From: Tardiphaga sp. P9-11
GTDB lineage: Bacteria > Pseudomonadota > Alphaproteobacteria > Rhizobiales > Xanthobacteraceae
DNA length: 64,000 nucleotides
Assembly: GCF_008329525.1 (NCBI RefSeq)
Contig: NZ_NPKQ01000003.1
Coordinates: 248,001-312,000 of the forward strand
Direction of reading: 5' to 3'
The notes beneath the pieces are model-generated. The model searched no databases. It worked only from the letters and a program-made list of their open reading frames with translations, and was not told the DNA's origin. The position numbers and the translations under genes are program-made. Positions 36,410 through 45,759 of this stretch are shown piece by piece. Numbering within the stretch: the stretch's first letter is position 1; each line of letters opens with the position of its first letter.

Positions 36410-36451
36410 TGGATGCACACCCCTGAAAATAAATTCATTTGGGTGCATCCA
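36410..36451. promoter_or_regulatory. Divergent GTGCATCCA promoter elements
   Basis: GTGCATCCA reads outward on both strands: minus at 36418-36410, toward the DUF4394 gene, and plus at 36443-36451, toward the sigma-factor gene. Each is followed by 17-18 bases and then TAGTCC or TACACT. As an inverted pair they also form TGGATGCAC / GTGCATCCA with 24 bases between. The layout fits a divergent extracytoplasmic-function promoter pair recognised by the adjacent sigma factor; an operator is the other reading. Confidence 0.6.
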
Positions 36452-36488
36452 ATTGCGCGCGGCAAAGGTACACTGTCTATGCAAGGGC

Positions 36489-37073
36489 ATGGACATGACT
36501 GGGAATGGCACCATCACCGAGACCCGGCGCGACGAGGCGGGCCTCGGCCACGCGCGCGAGGCGCAGCTGTCGGCCGCGCTGGCGCGTTGCGCAGCCGGCG
36601 ATCGCGCGGCTCTGCAGATGATCTACAATAGCGAAGCACCAAGAATGATCGGGGTCGCCCGCCGCATCCTGTTCCGGCAGGATCTGGCGGAGGAAGCCGT
36701 GCACGACGCCTTCGTGCGGATCTGGGGTGCGGCCGCCTCGTTCGATCCGCATCGCGGCTCGGCGCGTGGCTGGCTCTATGCTGTCGTGCGCAACCGCGCG
36801 CTCAGCATTCACCGCAACGAGCATCGCTATGACGCGTCCGACGACAGTGCGCTCGATATCGACTGCGAGGCGACCGTGACGCGGATGCCGGAGACATCGG
36901 CGCTGCGCAAATGCCTGGAGCGGATCGACCGGCCGCGCCGCGATGTCGTGGTGCTGGCCTATGTCCATGGCATGAGCCATGGCGAACTGGCCGGGCGGCT
37001 GAAGGTACCCTTGGGCACCGTGAAGAGCTGGGTCCGCCGCAGTCTGTTCTCGCTGCAGGAGTGCATGGGATGA
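36489..37073 (+). CDS. ECF sigma factor, SigK type
   Basis: 194 residues (an ATG at 36495 is equally possible, with AAGG eight bases before it). Region 2: IYNSEAPRMIGVARRILFRQ, EEAVHDAFVRIWGAAASFDP, GSARGWLYAVVRNRALS. Region 4: PRRDVVVLAYVHGMSHGELA, VPLGTVKSWVRRSL. The architecture and the RskA-like partner overlapping at its end (ATGA) match SigK-type systems. It probably drives its own operon and the divergent DUF4394 gene through the GTGCATCCA elements; that is inference. Confidence 0.92.
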   Translation: MDMTGNGTITETRRDEAGLGHAREAQLSAALARCAAGDRAALQMIYNSEAPRMIGVARRILFRQDLAEEAVHDAFVRIWGAAASFDPHRGSARGWLYAVVRNRALSIHRNEHRYDASDDSALDIDCEATVTRMPETSALRKCLERIDRPRRDVVVLAYVHGMSHGELAGRLKVPLGTVKSWVRRSLFSLQECMG

Positions 37074-37834
37074 GCATGCACGACGACAACACGCATTCCA
37101 CCGACGATCTCGCCGCCGATTATGTGATGGGTCTGCTCGAAGGCGCGGAGCTTGCCGCAGCCGAAGCGCGCATGACCGACGATGCCGATTTCGCCAGGGC
37201 CGTCAGCACCTGGCGCGAGCGATTGGCCGATCTCGACGCCACAGCCGAAGCGCTCGCCCCCAGTGCCGCGCTATGGGACCGCATCACCGACTCCACCAAG
37301 GTGAAACCGGCGATCCCGCTGCCCGGCGCCCGCGCCGCGCTGCGCGGCGCAACGCTGTGGGACAATATCGGCTTCTGGCGCGGCACCGGGATCGGCGGGG
37401 TGTTCGCGGCCTTGATGCTTGTGGTGATCCTGATCGGCGCGCTCGCAACGTCGCGCCAGCTCCGCCGCGAACTGATCGCGCTGGCGCAGCGCAAGCCGAT
37501 CTATGTCGCCGTGCTGGTCAACGACGCCACGAGGGAAACCGGCGCCATCGTCAACACCTTCTCCGACGGCCGCGTCGAACTGATCCCGCTGCGCCCGATC
37601 GACGTCCCTGCTGGCCGCACGTTGCAGGTCTGGACCCTGTGGGATCGCAATGTCGGCCCGAAGTCCATCGCCGTCACCAACCAGTCCCGCACCCTGCAAC
37701 TCGATCTCGAAGCACTGCCGGAAACCGTCGCGGATCAGCTGTTTGAGATCACGCTTGAGCCCGAAGGCGGCTCGCCGACCGACCGTCCGACCGGGCCGAT
37801 CCTGTTCAAGGGCAATGCCGCGCGGGCGTTGTAG
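37070..37834 (+). CDS. RskA-like anti-sigma factor
   Basis: 254 residues. The cytoplasmic N-terminus (DDLAADYVMGLLEGAELAAA, ARMTDDADFARAVSTWRERL) is the sigma-binding helix bundle, followed by one transmembrane helix (about 108-127, IGGVFAALMLVVILIGALAT) and a periplasmic RskA domain with VELIPLRPIDVPAGRTLQVW and SRTLQLDLEALPETVADQLF. It has no zinc-binding His-x3-Cys-x2-Cys motif. The start overlaps the sigma stop codon (ATGA), so the stoichiometry is coupled. Release of sigma presumably needs regulated proteolysis. Confidence 0.9.
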   Translation: MSMHDDNTHSTDDLAADYVMGLLEGAELAAAEARMTDDADFARAVSTWRERLADLDATAEALAPSAALWDRITDSTKVKPAIPLPGARAALRGATLWDNIGFWRGTGIGGVFAALMLVVILIGALATSRQLRRELIALAQRKPIYVAVLVNDATRETGAIVNTFSDGRVELIPLRPIDVPAGRTLQVWTLWDRNVGPKSIAVTNQSRTLQLDLEALPETVADQLFEITLEPEGGSPTDRPTGPILFKGNAARAL

Positions 37835-37931
37835 TCTCGCGGCGATCGTTCTTGGCCATTGAACGCTTCGGCCCTTGTAAGCGACAAAGGGCCAGTGTTC
37901 GGCGTCGAATGGCGCGTTGCGGAGAGAATGC

Positions 37932-38990
37932 ATGCGATATTCGACCGATGACCTGCGCGCGGCTGTCACAGCCGGCGTGCTTCCCTCCACGCAGCTCGAC
38001 GCCCTGCTGGCTTTCCTCACGGCGCGTTTGCCGGAGCAGCCGGCTGCCGGCCCGAAATTCGATGTCGTGCATTTGCTCTGGTATGCTGGCGCGCTGGTGG
38101 TGATATCAGCGATGGGGCTGTTCTCGACGCTGGCGTTTTCGCAAATGGGCGGACCGGCACTGACCGCCACCGCACTTGTCTATGCCGGCCTGTTCACCGC
38201 CGCCGGTCACTATCTCTGGACGGTCAAGAAGCTGCGCACGCCGGGCGGACTGCTCATTGCGGTGGCCGTGGCGATGACGCCGCTCGCCGTGTTCGGCATA
38301 CAGGATGCCTACGGTGCATGGACCCAATTCGGCAAGCCGGCGGCGATGCGCGATTTCTATGTCTGGATCAAGGGCAGCTTCGTCTTCATGGAGCTTGCGA
38401 CCATCGCCGCGGCGATCGTGGCACTGCAATTCTATCGCTTTCCCTTCATCGTGTTCATCATGGCGGTCGCGCTGTGGTTCCTGTCGATGGATGTCGTGCC
38501 GTGGATCACCGGTGCGGGTTACGGTAACTGGGAGATGTCGCGCAAGATTTCGATCTGGTTCGGCCTCGGCATTCTGGTTGCTGCGGTGATCGTCAACCTG
38601 CGCCAGCGCAGCGGCGATTTCGCATTCTGGCTTTATCTGTTCGGCGTCCTGACATTCTGGGGCGGCATCACCGCCACGTCGAACGGCAGCAATCTCGACA
38701 AGGCGCTGTATTGCGCGCTGAATGTCGGCTTCCTGCTGATCTCGGTCGCGCTGTCGCGGCGGGTGTTCGCGGTGTTCGGCACTATCGGCATTGCGATCTA
38801 TCTCGGCGATCTCGCGGAGAAGATCTTCAAGGATTCGATGCTGTTCCCGTTCGCGCTGTCGCTGATCGGCATCGGCATCATTGCGCTGGGGCTGTATGTC
38901 CATCGCCACCAGCGCGACATCGGCACCTGGGTCGATGCGCGCCTGCCCGAATCGCTCAAGCGCCTGCGGGCGGAACCAGTCGCCGGATAG
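37932..38990 (+). CDS. Polytopic membrane protein (DUF2157-like)
   Basis: 352 residues from MRYSTDDLRAAVTAGVLPST. A short soluble N-terminal segment (about 45 residues) precedes about ten hydrophobic helices (for example LLWYAGALVVISAMGLFSTL, GLLIAVAVAMTPLAVFGI, FIVFIMAVALWFLSMDVVPW, LFPFALSLIGIGIIALGLYV). This layout, with an N-terminal helix pair and tandem pairs of spans, resembles DUF2157 proteins; function unknown. It is about 100 bases after the anti-sigma gene on the same strand and may be cotranscribed. Confidence 0.75.
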   Translation: MRYSTDDLRAAVTAGVLPSTQLDALLAFLTARLPEQPAAGPKFDVVHLLWYAGALVVISAMGLFSTLAFSQMGGPALTATALVYAGLFTAAGHYLWTVKKLRTPGGLLIAVAVAMTPLAVFGIQDAYGAWTQFGKPAAMRDFYVWIKGSFVFMELATIAAAIVALQFYRFPFIVFIMAVALWFLSMDVVPWITGAGYGNWEMSRKISIWFGLGILVAAVIVNLRQRSGDFAFWLYLFGVLTFWGGITATSNGSNLDKALYCALNVGFLLISVALSRRVFAVFGTIGIAIYLGDLAEKIFKDSMLFPFALSLIGIGIIALGLYVHRHQRDIGTWVDARLPESLKRLRAEPVAG

Positions 38991-39108
38991 GCGTGATGAA
39001 GCCGGCCCCCTGCAGGCGGGAAGCAGGACAGCAAGCCTCGTCCCCTTGAATGGACGAGTCCGTTCGGGCATCCTTGCAATCAAGGATAGTATTCAAGGGA
39101 GGCTGCCC

Positions 39109-39498
39109 ATGACGTTGTCGCGTCGGACCGTTCTGTTGTCGCTCACCCTGTCGCTCGCCGCAGTGCCGGCCTGGTCGGCCTCTTTCCTGGCGCAACTCGA
39201 TCCCGACAAGGATGGCACCGTCGACCTCGCCGAGGCCAAGGCGGCCGCCGGCAAACTGTTCGACCGGCTCGACCGCGACAAGGACGGCACGCTGGACGCC
39301 AAGGAGCTGCGCGGCCGCATGAGCAAGAGCGAATTCGCTGCCGCCAATCCGGACAATGACGGCACTCTCGACAAGGCGGAATATCTCGCCGTGGTGGAAA
39401 CCCGGTTCCGCGCGGCAAACCCCGACAATGACGGCACCATCGACAGCAGGGAATTCGCTACGTCCGCGGGCAAGAAGCTGTTGAAGCTGCTGAAATAG
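39109..39498 (+). CDS. Secreted protein with four EF-hand loops
   Basis: 129 residues: N-terminal twin-arginine-like or Sec signal (MTLSRRTVLLSLTLSLAA, cut near WSA) and four canonical 12-residue calcium loops at 31-42 (DPDKDGTVDLAE), 55-66 (DRDKDGTLDAKE), 80-91 (NPDNDGTLDKAE) and 104-115 (NPDNDGTIDSRE), at 24-25-residue spacing. It should bind calcium in the periplasm. The ATG at 39109 has AAGGGAGG seven to nine bases upstream. No partner gene is obvious. Confidence 0.88.
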   Translation: MTLSRRTVLLSLTLSLAAVPAWSASFLAQLDPDKDGTVDLAEAKAAAGKLFDRLDRDKDGTLDAKELRGRMSKSEFAAANPDNDGTLDKAEYLAVVETRFRAANPDNDGTIDSREFATSAGKKLLKLLK

Positions 39499-39524
39499 GG
39501 TCCTTTTATCGCCACCGGACTCGC

Positions 39525-39594
39525 CCCATATTCCGGCCATGGCCTCGCGCTACAGCTCGACCTCAAAACCCTGCCGGACACCGTGGCGGATCTG
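39525..39594 (+). pseudogene. Relics: uvrB-leader-like and anti-sigma fragments
   Basis: 39525-39543 equals the sequence just before and at the uvrB start (42421-42439, CCCATATTCCGCCCATGGC) with one difference. Directly after it, 39550-39594 encodes LQLDLKTLPDTVADL, matching LQLDLEALPETVADQ of the anti-sigma factor at 37694-37738. Neither piece is part of an open gene here; they look like rearrangement debris. Confidence 0.6.
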
Positions 39595-39668
39595 TCGTTG
39601 AAGAACACGCAGGCCGTACTTGATCGATGGCGAACAGTCCACGCAGCTTCAGCGAATGTCAGTTGCAG

Positions 39669-39848
39669 TCACGCGTGACCCTCAAGCCAATCCGTCGACC
39701 TCTGGGCAATCCAGTCAACAGCGTGCTCTTTGGTTATATAAACACCTATCAACTGCTCGATTTCCTCGTCAGTCCAAACGGCATCAATGACCCAGCCCAG
39801 GCCGGAATCAAGCTTGCGCGTGGCGAAAATCGGTGCGGGTTCAAGCAT
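39669..39848 (-). CDS. Small conserved-looking acidic protein, unknown function
   Basis: 59 residues from the ATG at 39848 (GGGAG seven bases upstream): MLEPAPIFATRKLDSGLGWV, then IDAVWTDEEIEQLIGVYITK and WIAQRSTDWLEGHA. Coding-like composition with acidic and tryptophan residues; no known motif. It is separated from neighbouring genes on both sides. Confidence 0.5.
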   Translation of the reverse strand: MLEPAPIFATRKLDSGLGWVIDAVWTDEEIEQLIGVYITKEHAVDWIAQRSTDWLEGHA

Positions 39849-39869
39849 GACGCATCTCCCGAGAGGCAA

Positions 39870-40386
39870 GAACAGCGCTACGCACCATCACCGATAAGTA
39901 CCATCGGCACGGTCGCGATGATCGTGGGAGATAATCAATCTGAGTAACGTGACAATTTCTGCGCATTGCGTTGCTCCAGGATCGGATCGGCGCTTCAGTA
40001 TCCAGGCATTCGATAGCGACGAACGCTTCGTGAGGTGGAAATGAACCTCAGGGTCATTGACCAAGAATTCTGCAAAGAACCAAACGATGAGAGGCAGCAG
40101 CTGCTATAAATGGCATGGGGCCTGCTGCATGATCCCATCATCCATCGCGTCAGATAACATCGCTTCAGATAATATTGTGTTTGTCCGGCCAGCGCTCGCC
40201 CTGCTCAAATTCGGATCAGCAACAGGATCGCGCATCATTTGTGGACTGCTCGATTCAGACTGATCGACTGACCGGCGTTCAGATCGTACATACCAACAAG
40301 AGTTGCCCAGACTACCAAATTCTCGCGAAGATTGATTTGATCCAGATCAAATGCGGATGGCCGTGGTAGGCCGCGCCTCTCCCGAT
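39870..40386. other. AT-richer intergenic region
   Basis: About 500 bases without a supported gene, visibly more AT-rich than the flanks. The only clear element is the FixK/FNR box at 40337-40350. A 44-codon minus-strand frame (40104-40238) could be read but has no ribosome binding site. The imperfect repeat AGATAACATCGCTTCAGATAAT lies near 40149-40170. Confidence 0.5.
40337..40350. promoter_or_regulatory. FixK/FNR-type box
   Basis: TTGATCCAGATCAA is a perfect 14-base palindrome matching the rhizobial FixK/FNR consensus TTGAT-N4-ATCAA. It lies 37 bases past the stop of the alkylsulfatase gene. No gene starts at a normal distance from it on either strand within the sequence I can call, so it may drive an unrecognised small RNA or short gene, or may be fortuitous. 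Confidence 0.55.
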
Positions 40387-42372
40387 CTATTCCGCGCGCG
40401 CCTTCTTCGGTTCGACGATCTCGAAATCCGCCCTGAAGTCATCGAGCATGCCGAACAACTCGCGCAGCTTGAGCGGATTGCCGCGGATGGACACGTCGCC
40501 TGCCGCGACGCTGTCGGAGAATGTCCGCTGCTTGAGCGTGATCGCGTCGAGCGCCGCGCGCGTCAGTGTCACGCTGGCATCGGCATTGTCCGACAGCGTG
40601 CCTGATGTGTGCGTGAGCGCCGAGTTCTCCAGATTCATCACATAGGTCTGGTTGAGATCCGTGAAGGTCCAGTTGACGACGATGTGCTTGCCTTCCGCTT
40701 TCGGCGCGTTCAGCCGCACGCCGAGGAAATCGAAGGCGAGATCGATCGAGACACCCTTGAGCAGATCGGCGCTCGCGCCCGAGGCCGGCGCCTTGGGGAC
40801 GCCGTTGCGGAGCTCCTGCGCGCCGAGCAGATAGGCGTTGCGCCACGTCGCCGCCTCACTTTGGTAGCCGAGCTGTTCGAGCGCGTCGGCGCCAAGATCT
40901 CGCGCCTCCTTGTTCGACGGATCGGCGAATACCACTTTGCTCATCACGCTGGCGACCCAGCGATATTGCCCGGCCTTGAAATCCTCCCGCGCCCGTTTAA
41001 GCACGGCATCCGCGCCGCCCATATATTCCACCTGCTTCTTCGCCTCCTCCACGCGCGGCAGCGGATTGAGGTCGGCGGGGTTGGCGTCGTACCAGCCGAG
41101 ATAGAACTGATACACCGCCTTGGCATTGTGGCTCAGCGTGCCGTAATAGCCGCGCGCCGACCATTCATTCGCCAGCGATGGCGGCAGCTGCAATTGCTCG
41201 GCGATCTCCGTCGGTGTCAGGCCTTCGTTGAGGAGCCGCACCGTCTGGTCGTGGATGTACTTGTAGAGATCACGTTGCTTCTTCAGGAACGCGACGATCC
41301 GCTCATTGCCCCACATCGGCCAGTGATGCTGCGCAATGACCACATCGGTCTTCTTCCCGTAGCGCTCGATCGCCTCACCGATATATTTCGACCACAGCCG
41401 GCCGTCACGGATCTCCGCGCCGCGGATGGTGTAGAGGTTATGCATGTTGTGGGTGGCATCTTCCGCCATGTTCAACAGCTTGAACTGCGGGACATACATG
41501 ATCATCTCGCTTGGGGCTTCCGAGCCCGGTACCAGATGGAATTCAATCTCGACGCCGTCGATCGTGCGGGTCTCGTAGCTTTGCTTGATGAGATCGTTAG
41601 GCGGGATCAGCGAGATCGTCCCCTTCGCCAGCGCCTTGCCGAGCCCGGTATCGATCTGCGCGCGTTCGCCGACCGGCAGCGCGCTGCCGAACTGATATTG
41701 CGCCCGGCGCCCCATGGCGTTGCCGGCGATGACATTCTCGGCCACCGCATGCTCCATGAAACCGTCGGGCGCGATCACCTTGATCTTGCCCGAGGCGGCG
41801 TCGGCCTCGGACATCACGCCCTTGCCGCCGCCGAAATGATCGGCATGGCTGTGGCTGTAGATCACCGCGAGCACCGGTCTGGCCGGACGATTGCTCAAAT
41901 AGAGATCGAGCGCAGCGCGCGCGGTTTCATTGGATAGCAGCGGATCGATCAGGATCAGCCCGCTATCGCCTTCGATGATGGTGAGGTTGGCGAGATCGAG
42001 GCCGCGCACCTGATAGACGCGGTCGGTGACCTTGAAGAGCCCGTTGATCGCATTGAGCTGCGCCTGCCGCCACAGGCTGGGATTGACCGTCGCCGGCACC
42101 TCGTCCCGTTGCAGGAACCCGTAAGGCTTGGTGTCCCAGGCCGGCTTGCCGCCCGGGCCGGGGATCACGCCATCCGGCAGCGTGGCGACGAAGCCGCGTT
42201 TGGCATCCTCGAAATCGGCGCGGTCGCCGAACGGCAACGTCTTGAGGAACGAATCATTGACCGCGCGGGTGGCCGGCTCGGCATCCCCCGGCTGGGCGGA
42301 AGCCGACCATGGCGCGAACCCGCAGGCGCCCAACACCGCGAGCAACATCAACGTCTTGCGACCGTGATTCAT
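40387..42372 (-). CDS. Alkyl/aryl sulfatase, SdsA1-like metallo-hydrolase
   Basis: 661 residues from the ATG at 42372 (AGAGGA eight bases before), with signal peptide (KTLMLLAVLGACGFAPWSAS ending AQ). The metallo-beta-lactamase domain has the zinc motif HSHADH (174-179) in IYSHSHADHFGGGKG and the later ligands around EDATHNMHNLYTIRGAEIRD. The middle dimerisation domain and C-terminal SCP2-like domain (DLAFDFLGVRLNAPKAEGKH to the end) complete the SdsA1 arrangement and length. It should hydrolyse alkyl sulfates such as SDS to alcohol and sulfate in the periplasm. Confidence 0.93.
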   Translation of the reverse strand: MNHGRKTLMLLAVLGACGFAPWSASAQPGDAEPATRAVNDSFLKTLPFGDRADFEDAKRGFVATLPDGVIPGPGGKPAWDTKPYGFLQRDEVPATVNPSLWRQAQLNAINGLFKVTDRVYQVRGLDLANLTIIEGDSGLILIDPLLSNETARAALDLYLSNRPARPVLAVIYSHSHADHFGGGKGVMSEADAASGKIKVIAPDGFMEHAVAENVIAGNAMGRRAQYQFGSALPVGERAQIDTGLGKALAKGTISLIPPNDLIKQSYETRTIDGVEIEFHLVPGSEAPSEMIMYVPQFKLLNMAEDATHNMHNLYTIRGAEIRDGRLWSKYIGEAIERYGKKTDVVIAQHHWPMWGNERIVAFLKKQRDLYKYIHDQTVRLLNEGLTPTEIAEQLQLPPSLANEWSARGYYGTLSHNAKAVYQFYLGWYDANPADLNPLPRVEEAKKQVEYMGGADAVLKRAREDFKAGQYRWVASVMSKVVFADPSNKEARDLGADALEQLGYQSEAATWRNAYLLGAQELRNGVPKAPASGASADLLKGVSIDLAFDFLGVRLNAPKAEGKHIVVNWTFTDLNQTYVMNLENSALTHTSGTLSDNADASVTLTRAALDAITLKQRTFSDSVAAGDVSIRGNPLKLRELFGMLDDFRADFEIVEPKKARAE

Positions 42373-42434
42373 GCGCGTGTCCTCTGTCGGCAATGGCTCT
42401 TTTATGTCGGCCGTAACCATCCCATATTCCGCCC

Positions 42435-45400
42435 ATGGCGAAGAATCCAGACAATCCCAAGAAGCCCGCAAAATCCGCACGCACGAAGACCCCCGCCGCC
42501 AAGCCCGGCGCCGGCCGTCCCGACGTCAAACCAATCGGGCCTGCCCTGGCGGAACTGCTGAATCCCGCGATCAATCGCGGCGATGCCGGCATGGGCTCGG
42601 GCACCGGGCTGCAGCCGCCGCCGACCAATTCCTTCGAGCGCCGCTCCGGCGGCGAAGCTGCGGTGCATCGCGCGCGCAAATCGACCCCGAAGAAGTTCGA
42701 GGGCGACGATTTAGCAAGGTCTTCGGGCCCGCGCCCGACGCCGTTGCAGCCGTTCCCGCAGCCGGTGGTGGCGCCCTATGCGCCGCGGCTGAGCGAGCAG
42801 AAGGGTTTGGAGGAAACCCGGCAGGCCAATTACAACACCTCGGCCTCGATCCCGACGCTGGATCCGGAACTCGCCAAGCAGCTCGGCTTTACCACCGAGG
42901 AAGAAGACGCCGAGGCGATGACCGCGCGGCCGCCGCGCAACAAGATGGAAGCGCTTGGCGTGCAGGCCACAGCCGATGCGCTGGAAGCACTGGTGCGCGA
43001 CGGTCGACCCGAGTTCAAGGACCAGAAGATCTGGACGCCGCACCGTCCGCCGCGCCCGGAGAAATCCGAAGGCGGCGTGGAGTTCGTCCTGAAGTCCGAA
43101 TACGAGCCGAAGGGCGACCAGCCCACCGCCATCAAGGAACTGGTGGAAGGCATCGCGCGCAACGACCGCACCCAGGTGCTGCTCGGCGTCACCGGCTCCG
43201 GCAAGACCTACACCATGGCCAAGGTGATCGAGGCCACGCAACGCCCGGCGATCATCCTCGCCCCGAACAAGACGCTGGCCGCGCAGCTCTATGGCGAGTT
43301 CAAGAACTTCTTCCCCGACAACGCCGTCGAGTACTTCGTCAGCTATTACGACTACTACCAGCCGGAAGCCTACGTCCCGCGCACCGACACCTATATCGAG
43401 AAAGACTCGTCCATCAACGAGCAGATCGACCGCATGCGCCACTCGGCGACGCGCGCGCTGCTGGAGCGCGACGACGTCATCATCGTGGCGTCGGTATCGT
43501 GCATCTACGGTATCGGCTCGGTGGAAACCTACACCGCGATGACCTTCGCGCTGAAAAAGGACGAGCGCATCGACCAGCGCCAGCTGATCGCCGATCTCGT
43601 CGCCCTGCAATACAAGCGCACCCAACACGACTTCACCCGTGGCACCTTCCGCGTGCGCGGCGACGTCATCGACATCTTCCCGGCGCACTATGAAGACCGC
43701 GCCTGGCGCGTGAACCTGTTCGGCGACACCGTGGAGAGCATCGAGGAGTTCGATCCGCTCACCGGCCACAAGCAGGACGAGCTCGAATTCATCAAGATCT
43801 ACGCCAATTCGCATTACGTGACGCCGCGGCCGACGCTGATCCAGGCGATGAAGTCGATCAAGGAAGAGCTGAAATGGCGGCTCGATCAGTTGCACAATCA
43901 GGGCCGCCTGCTCGAAGCCCAGCGCCTCGAACAGCGCACCACTTTCGATCTCGAAATGATGGAAGCCACGGGTTCGTGCGCCGGCATCGAGAACTATTCG
44001 CGCTATCTCACCGGCCGCCGGCCGGGTGAGCCGCCGCCGACTCTGTTCGAATATGTGCCCGACAATGCGCTGGTGTTCGCCGACGAGAGCCATGTCACGG
44101 TGCCGCAGATCGGCGGCATGTTCAAAGGCGACTTCCGCCGCAAGGCGACGCTGGCGGAATACGGCTTCCGCCTGCCCTCCTGCATGGACAACCGCCCGCT
44201 GCGCTTCGAGGAGTGGGACATGATGCGCCCGCAATCCGTCGCGGTGTCGGCGACGCCGTCGGGCTGGGAGCTGCAGGAATCCGGCGGCGTGTTCGTCGAG
44301 CAGGTCATTCGCCCGACCGGCCTGATCGACCCGCCGATCAATATCCGCCCGGCGCGCACCCAGGTCGACGATCTCTTGGGCGAGGTCCGCGCCACCGCGG
44401 CCCAGGGCTATCGCTCGCTGATCACCGTGCTGACCAAGCGCATGGCGGAAGACCTCACCGAGTTCCTGCATGAGCAGGGCATTCGCGTGCGCTACATGCA
44501 CAGCGATATCGACACCATCGAGCGCATCGAGATCATCAGGGATCTTCGCCTCGGCGCCTTCGACGCGCTGGTTGGCATCAACCTGCTGCGCGAAGGCCTC
44601 GACATTCCCGAATGCGCGCTGGTCGCCGTGCTCGACGCCGACAAGGAAGGTTTTTTGCGCTCGGAGACGTCACTGATCCAGACCATCGGCCGCGCCGCGC
44701 GCAATGTCGACGGCCGCGTCATTCTCTATGCCGACCAGATGACCGGCTCGATGACGCGCGCCATCGCCGAGACCGATCGCCGCCGCGAGAAGCAGGTGGA
44801 ATACAACACGCTGCACGGCATCACGCCGGAAAGCGTGAAGAAGTCGATCGGCGACATCATGAACTCGGTCTATGAAGGCGACCGCGTGCTGGTGGATATC
44901 GGCGGCGGCATGGCCGAGGATGCCATCACCATCGGGCACAATTTCGAAGCCGTGCTGGCCGATCTGGAAGTGCGGATGCGCGAGGCGGCGGCCGATCTGA
45001 ACTTCGAGGAAGCCGCGCGCCTGCGCGACGAGGTCAAGCGCCTGCGCGCCACCGAACTCGCCGTGGTCGACGACCCCACCGTCAAGCAGCGCGGCGTGGC
45101 CGCGCGCGGCGGCGCCTACAAAGGCGAGAAGAAATATGGCGACGCGGCCAATCTCCCTGCGCGTCTCGACAAGGCCGCGCAGGGCAAGGCGCGCGGCAAA
45201 TACGGCAAGAGTTCATCAGCAGGCGGCGCGTCGTCGAAAGTGCACAAGCCGGAGCTCGACGAGATGGGCATCGCCGGATGGCACGAAGTGAAGCCGGCCC
45301 GCGGCAAGGAAGTTCAGCGCCCGCGCAAGCCGACGCTGGACGAAATGGGTCCGGGCACCGAGAGCAAGATCTTCCAGCCGAAGAACAGCCGCGAGTCCGG

Positions 45401-45473
45401 GCCGGAGTTTGGGCCTGCGCCAAGATCAACCGGCGGCGCGCCGGGGCATCGGGGTGGGTGGAAGAAGCGGTAG
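42435..45473 (+). CDS. uvrB: Excinuclease ABC subunit UvrB with long N-terminal extension
   Basis: 1012 residues, against about 670 in E. coli. The conserved core begins near 217: Walker [10 protein letters not shown] (251-259), the beta-hairpin [17 protein letters not shown] that locks damaged [19 protein letters not shown], the helicase motif [21 protein letters not shown] and the UVR domain near the end. It acts with UvrA and UvrC in nucleotide excision repair. The first ~215 residues are proline/lysine-rich and low-complexity; a basic tail of ~100 residues follows the UVR domain. Such extensions are seen in alphaproteobacterial relatives; their role is unknown. Confidence 0.96.
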   Translation: MAKNPDNPKKPAKSARTKTPAAKPGAGRPDVKPIGPALAELLNPAINRGDAGMGSGTGLQPPPTNSFERRSGGEAAVHRARKSTPKKFEGDDLARSSGPRPTPLQPFPQPVVAPYAPRLSEQKGLEETRQANYNTSASIPTLDPELAKQLGFTTEEEDAEAMTARPPRNKMEALGVQATADALEALVRDGRPEFKDQKIWTPHRPPRPEKSEGGVEFVLKSEYEPKGDQPTAIKELVEGIARNDRTQVLLGVTGSGKTYTMAKVIEATQRPAIILAPNKTLAAQLYGEFKNFFPDNAVEYFVSYYDYYQPEAYVPRTDTYIEKDSSINEQIDRMRHSATRALLERDDVIIVASVSCIYGIGSVETYTAMTFALKKDERIDQRQLIADLVALQYKRTQHDFTRGTFRVRGDVIDIFPAHYEDRAWRVNLFGDTVESIEEFDPLTGHKQDELEFIKIYANSHYVTPRPTLIQAMKSIKEELKWRLDQLHNQGRLLEAQRLEQRTTFDLEMMEATGSCAGIENYSRYLTGRRPGEPPPTLFEYVPDNALVFADESHVTVPQIGGMFKGDFRRKATLAEYGFRLPSCMDNRPLRFEEWDMMRPQSVAVSATPSGWELQESGGVFVEQVIRPTGLIDPPINIRPARTQVDDLLGEVRATAAQGYRSLITVLTKRMAEDLTEFLHEQGIRVRYMHSDIDTIERIEIIRDLRLGAFDALVGINLLREGLDIPECALVAVLDADKEGFLRSETSLIQTIGRAARNVDGRVILYADQMTGSMTRAIAETDRRREKQVEYNTLHGITPESVKKSIGDIMNSVYEGDRVLVDIGGGMAEDAITIGHNFEAVLADLEVRMREAAADLNFEEAARLRDEVKRLRATELAVVDDPTVKQRGVAARGGAYKGEKKYGDAANLPARLDKAAQGKARGKYGKSSSAGGASSKVHKPELDEMGIAGWHEVKPARGKEVQRPRKPTLDEMGPGTESKIFQPKNSRESGPEFGPAPRSTGGAPGHRGGWKKR

Positions 45474-45587
45474 GCAAGAAGGGAATGAGTCGCTGTAATC
45501 TATCCGCTGTGGCCAGATAATTCTCGGGATGGCAACAAAGTCCTTGAACGAATCGTTTTTTGTTTGGCACAACTAATACGTTCAGCA

Positions 45588-45729
45588 GATTGATGTCCCC
45601 GGGCTTCCTTTGAGCGTCGGAAAGATGTCCATCAGCCGGCCGGCCATCGGTGAACAACCGACGACCGGTCGACGGGGTGCCGCCAAAGGCGTGACACGAT
45701 ACGCCCGACGCGGTCCTGTGGAGCATCAG
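45588..45729 (+). repeat. 142-bp direct repeat, copy 1
   Basis: Begins GATTGATGTCCCCGGGC and ends GGAGCATCAG; identical to 45977-46118 except C for A within GGCCATCGG. It is GC-rich with internal CGACCGGTCG and GGCGT/ACGCC palindromic pieces. The sequences flanking the two copies differ, so the unit is sharply bounded at 142 bases. Confidence 0.95.
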
Positions 45730-45759
45730 GCAGGCCTTATCTCTGAATTGGCCATAGCC

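Noticed and set aside
40104-40238. 44-codon minus-strand frame near the FixK box
   Set aside because: No ribosome binding site and no coding bias; recorded only because the box lacks a target.
42711-44501. 596-codon open frame antisense to uvrB
   Set aside because: Mirror frame of a high-GC gene; the sense strand has all UvrB motifs and the antisense product has no family signature.
45082-45726. Minus-strand frame through the uvrB end and repeat copy 1
   Set aside because: It runs antisense through uvrB; the part within the 142-bp repeat is open on both strands, which is a result of composition.
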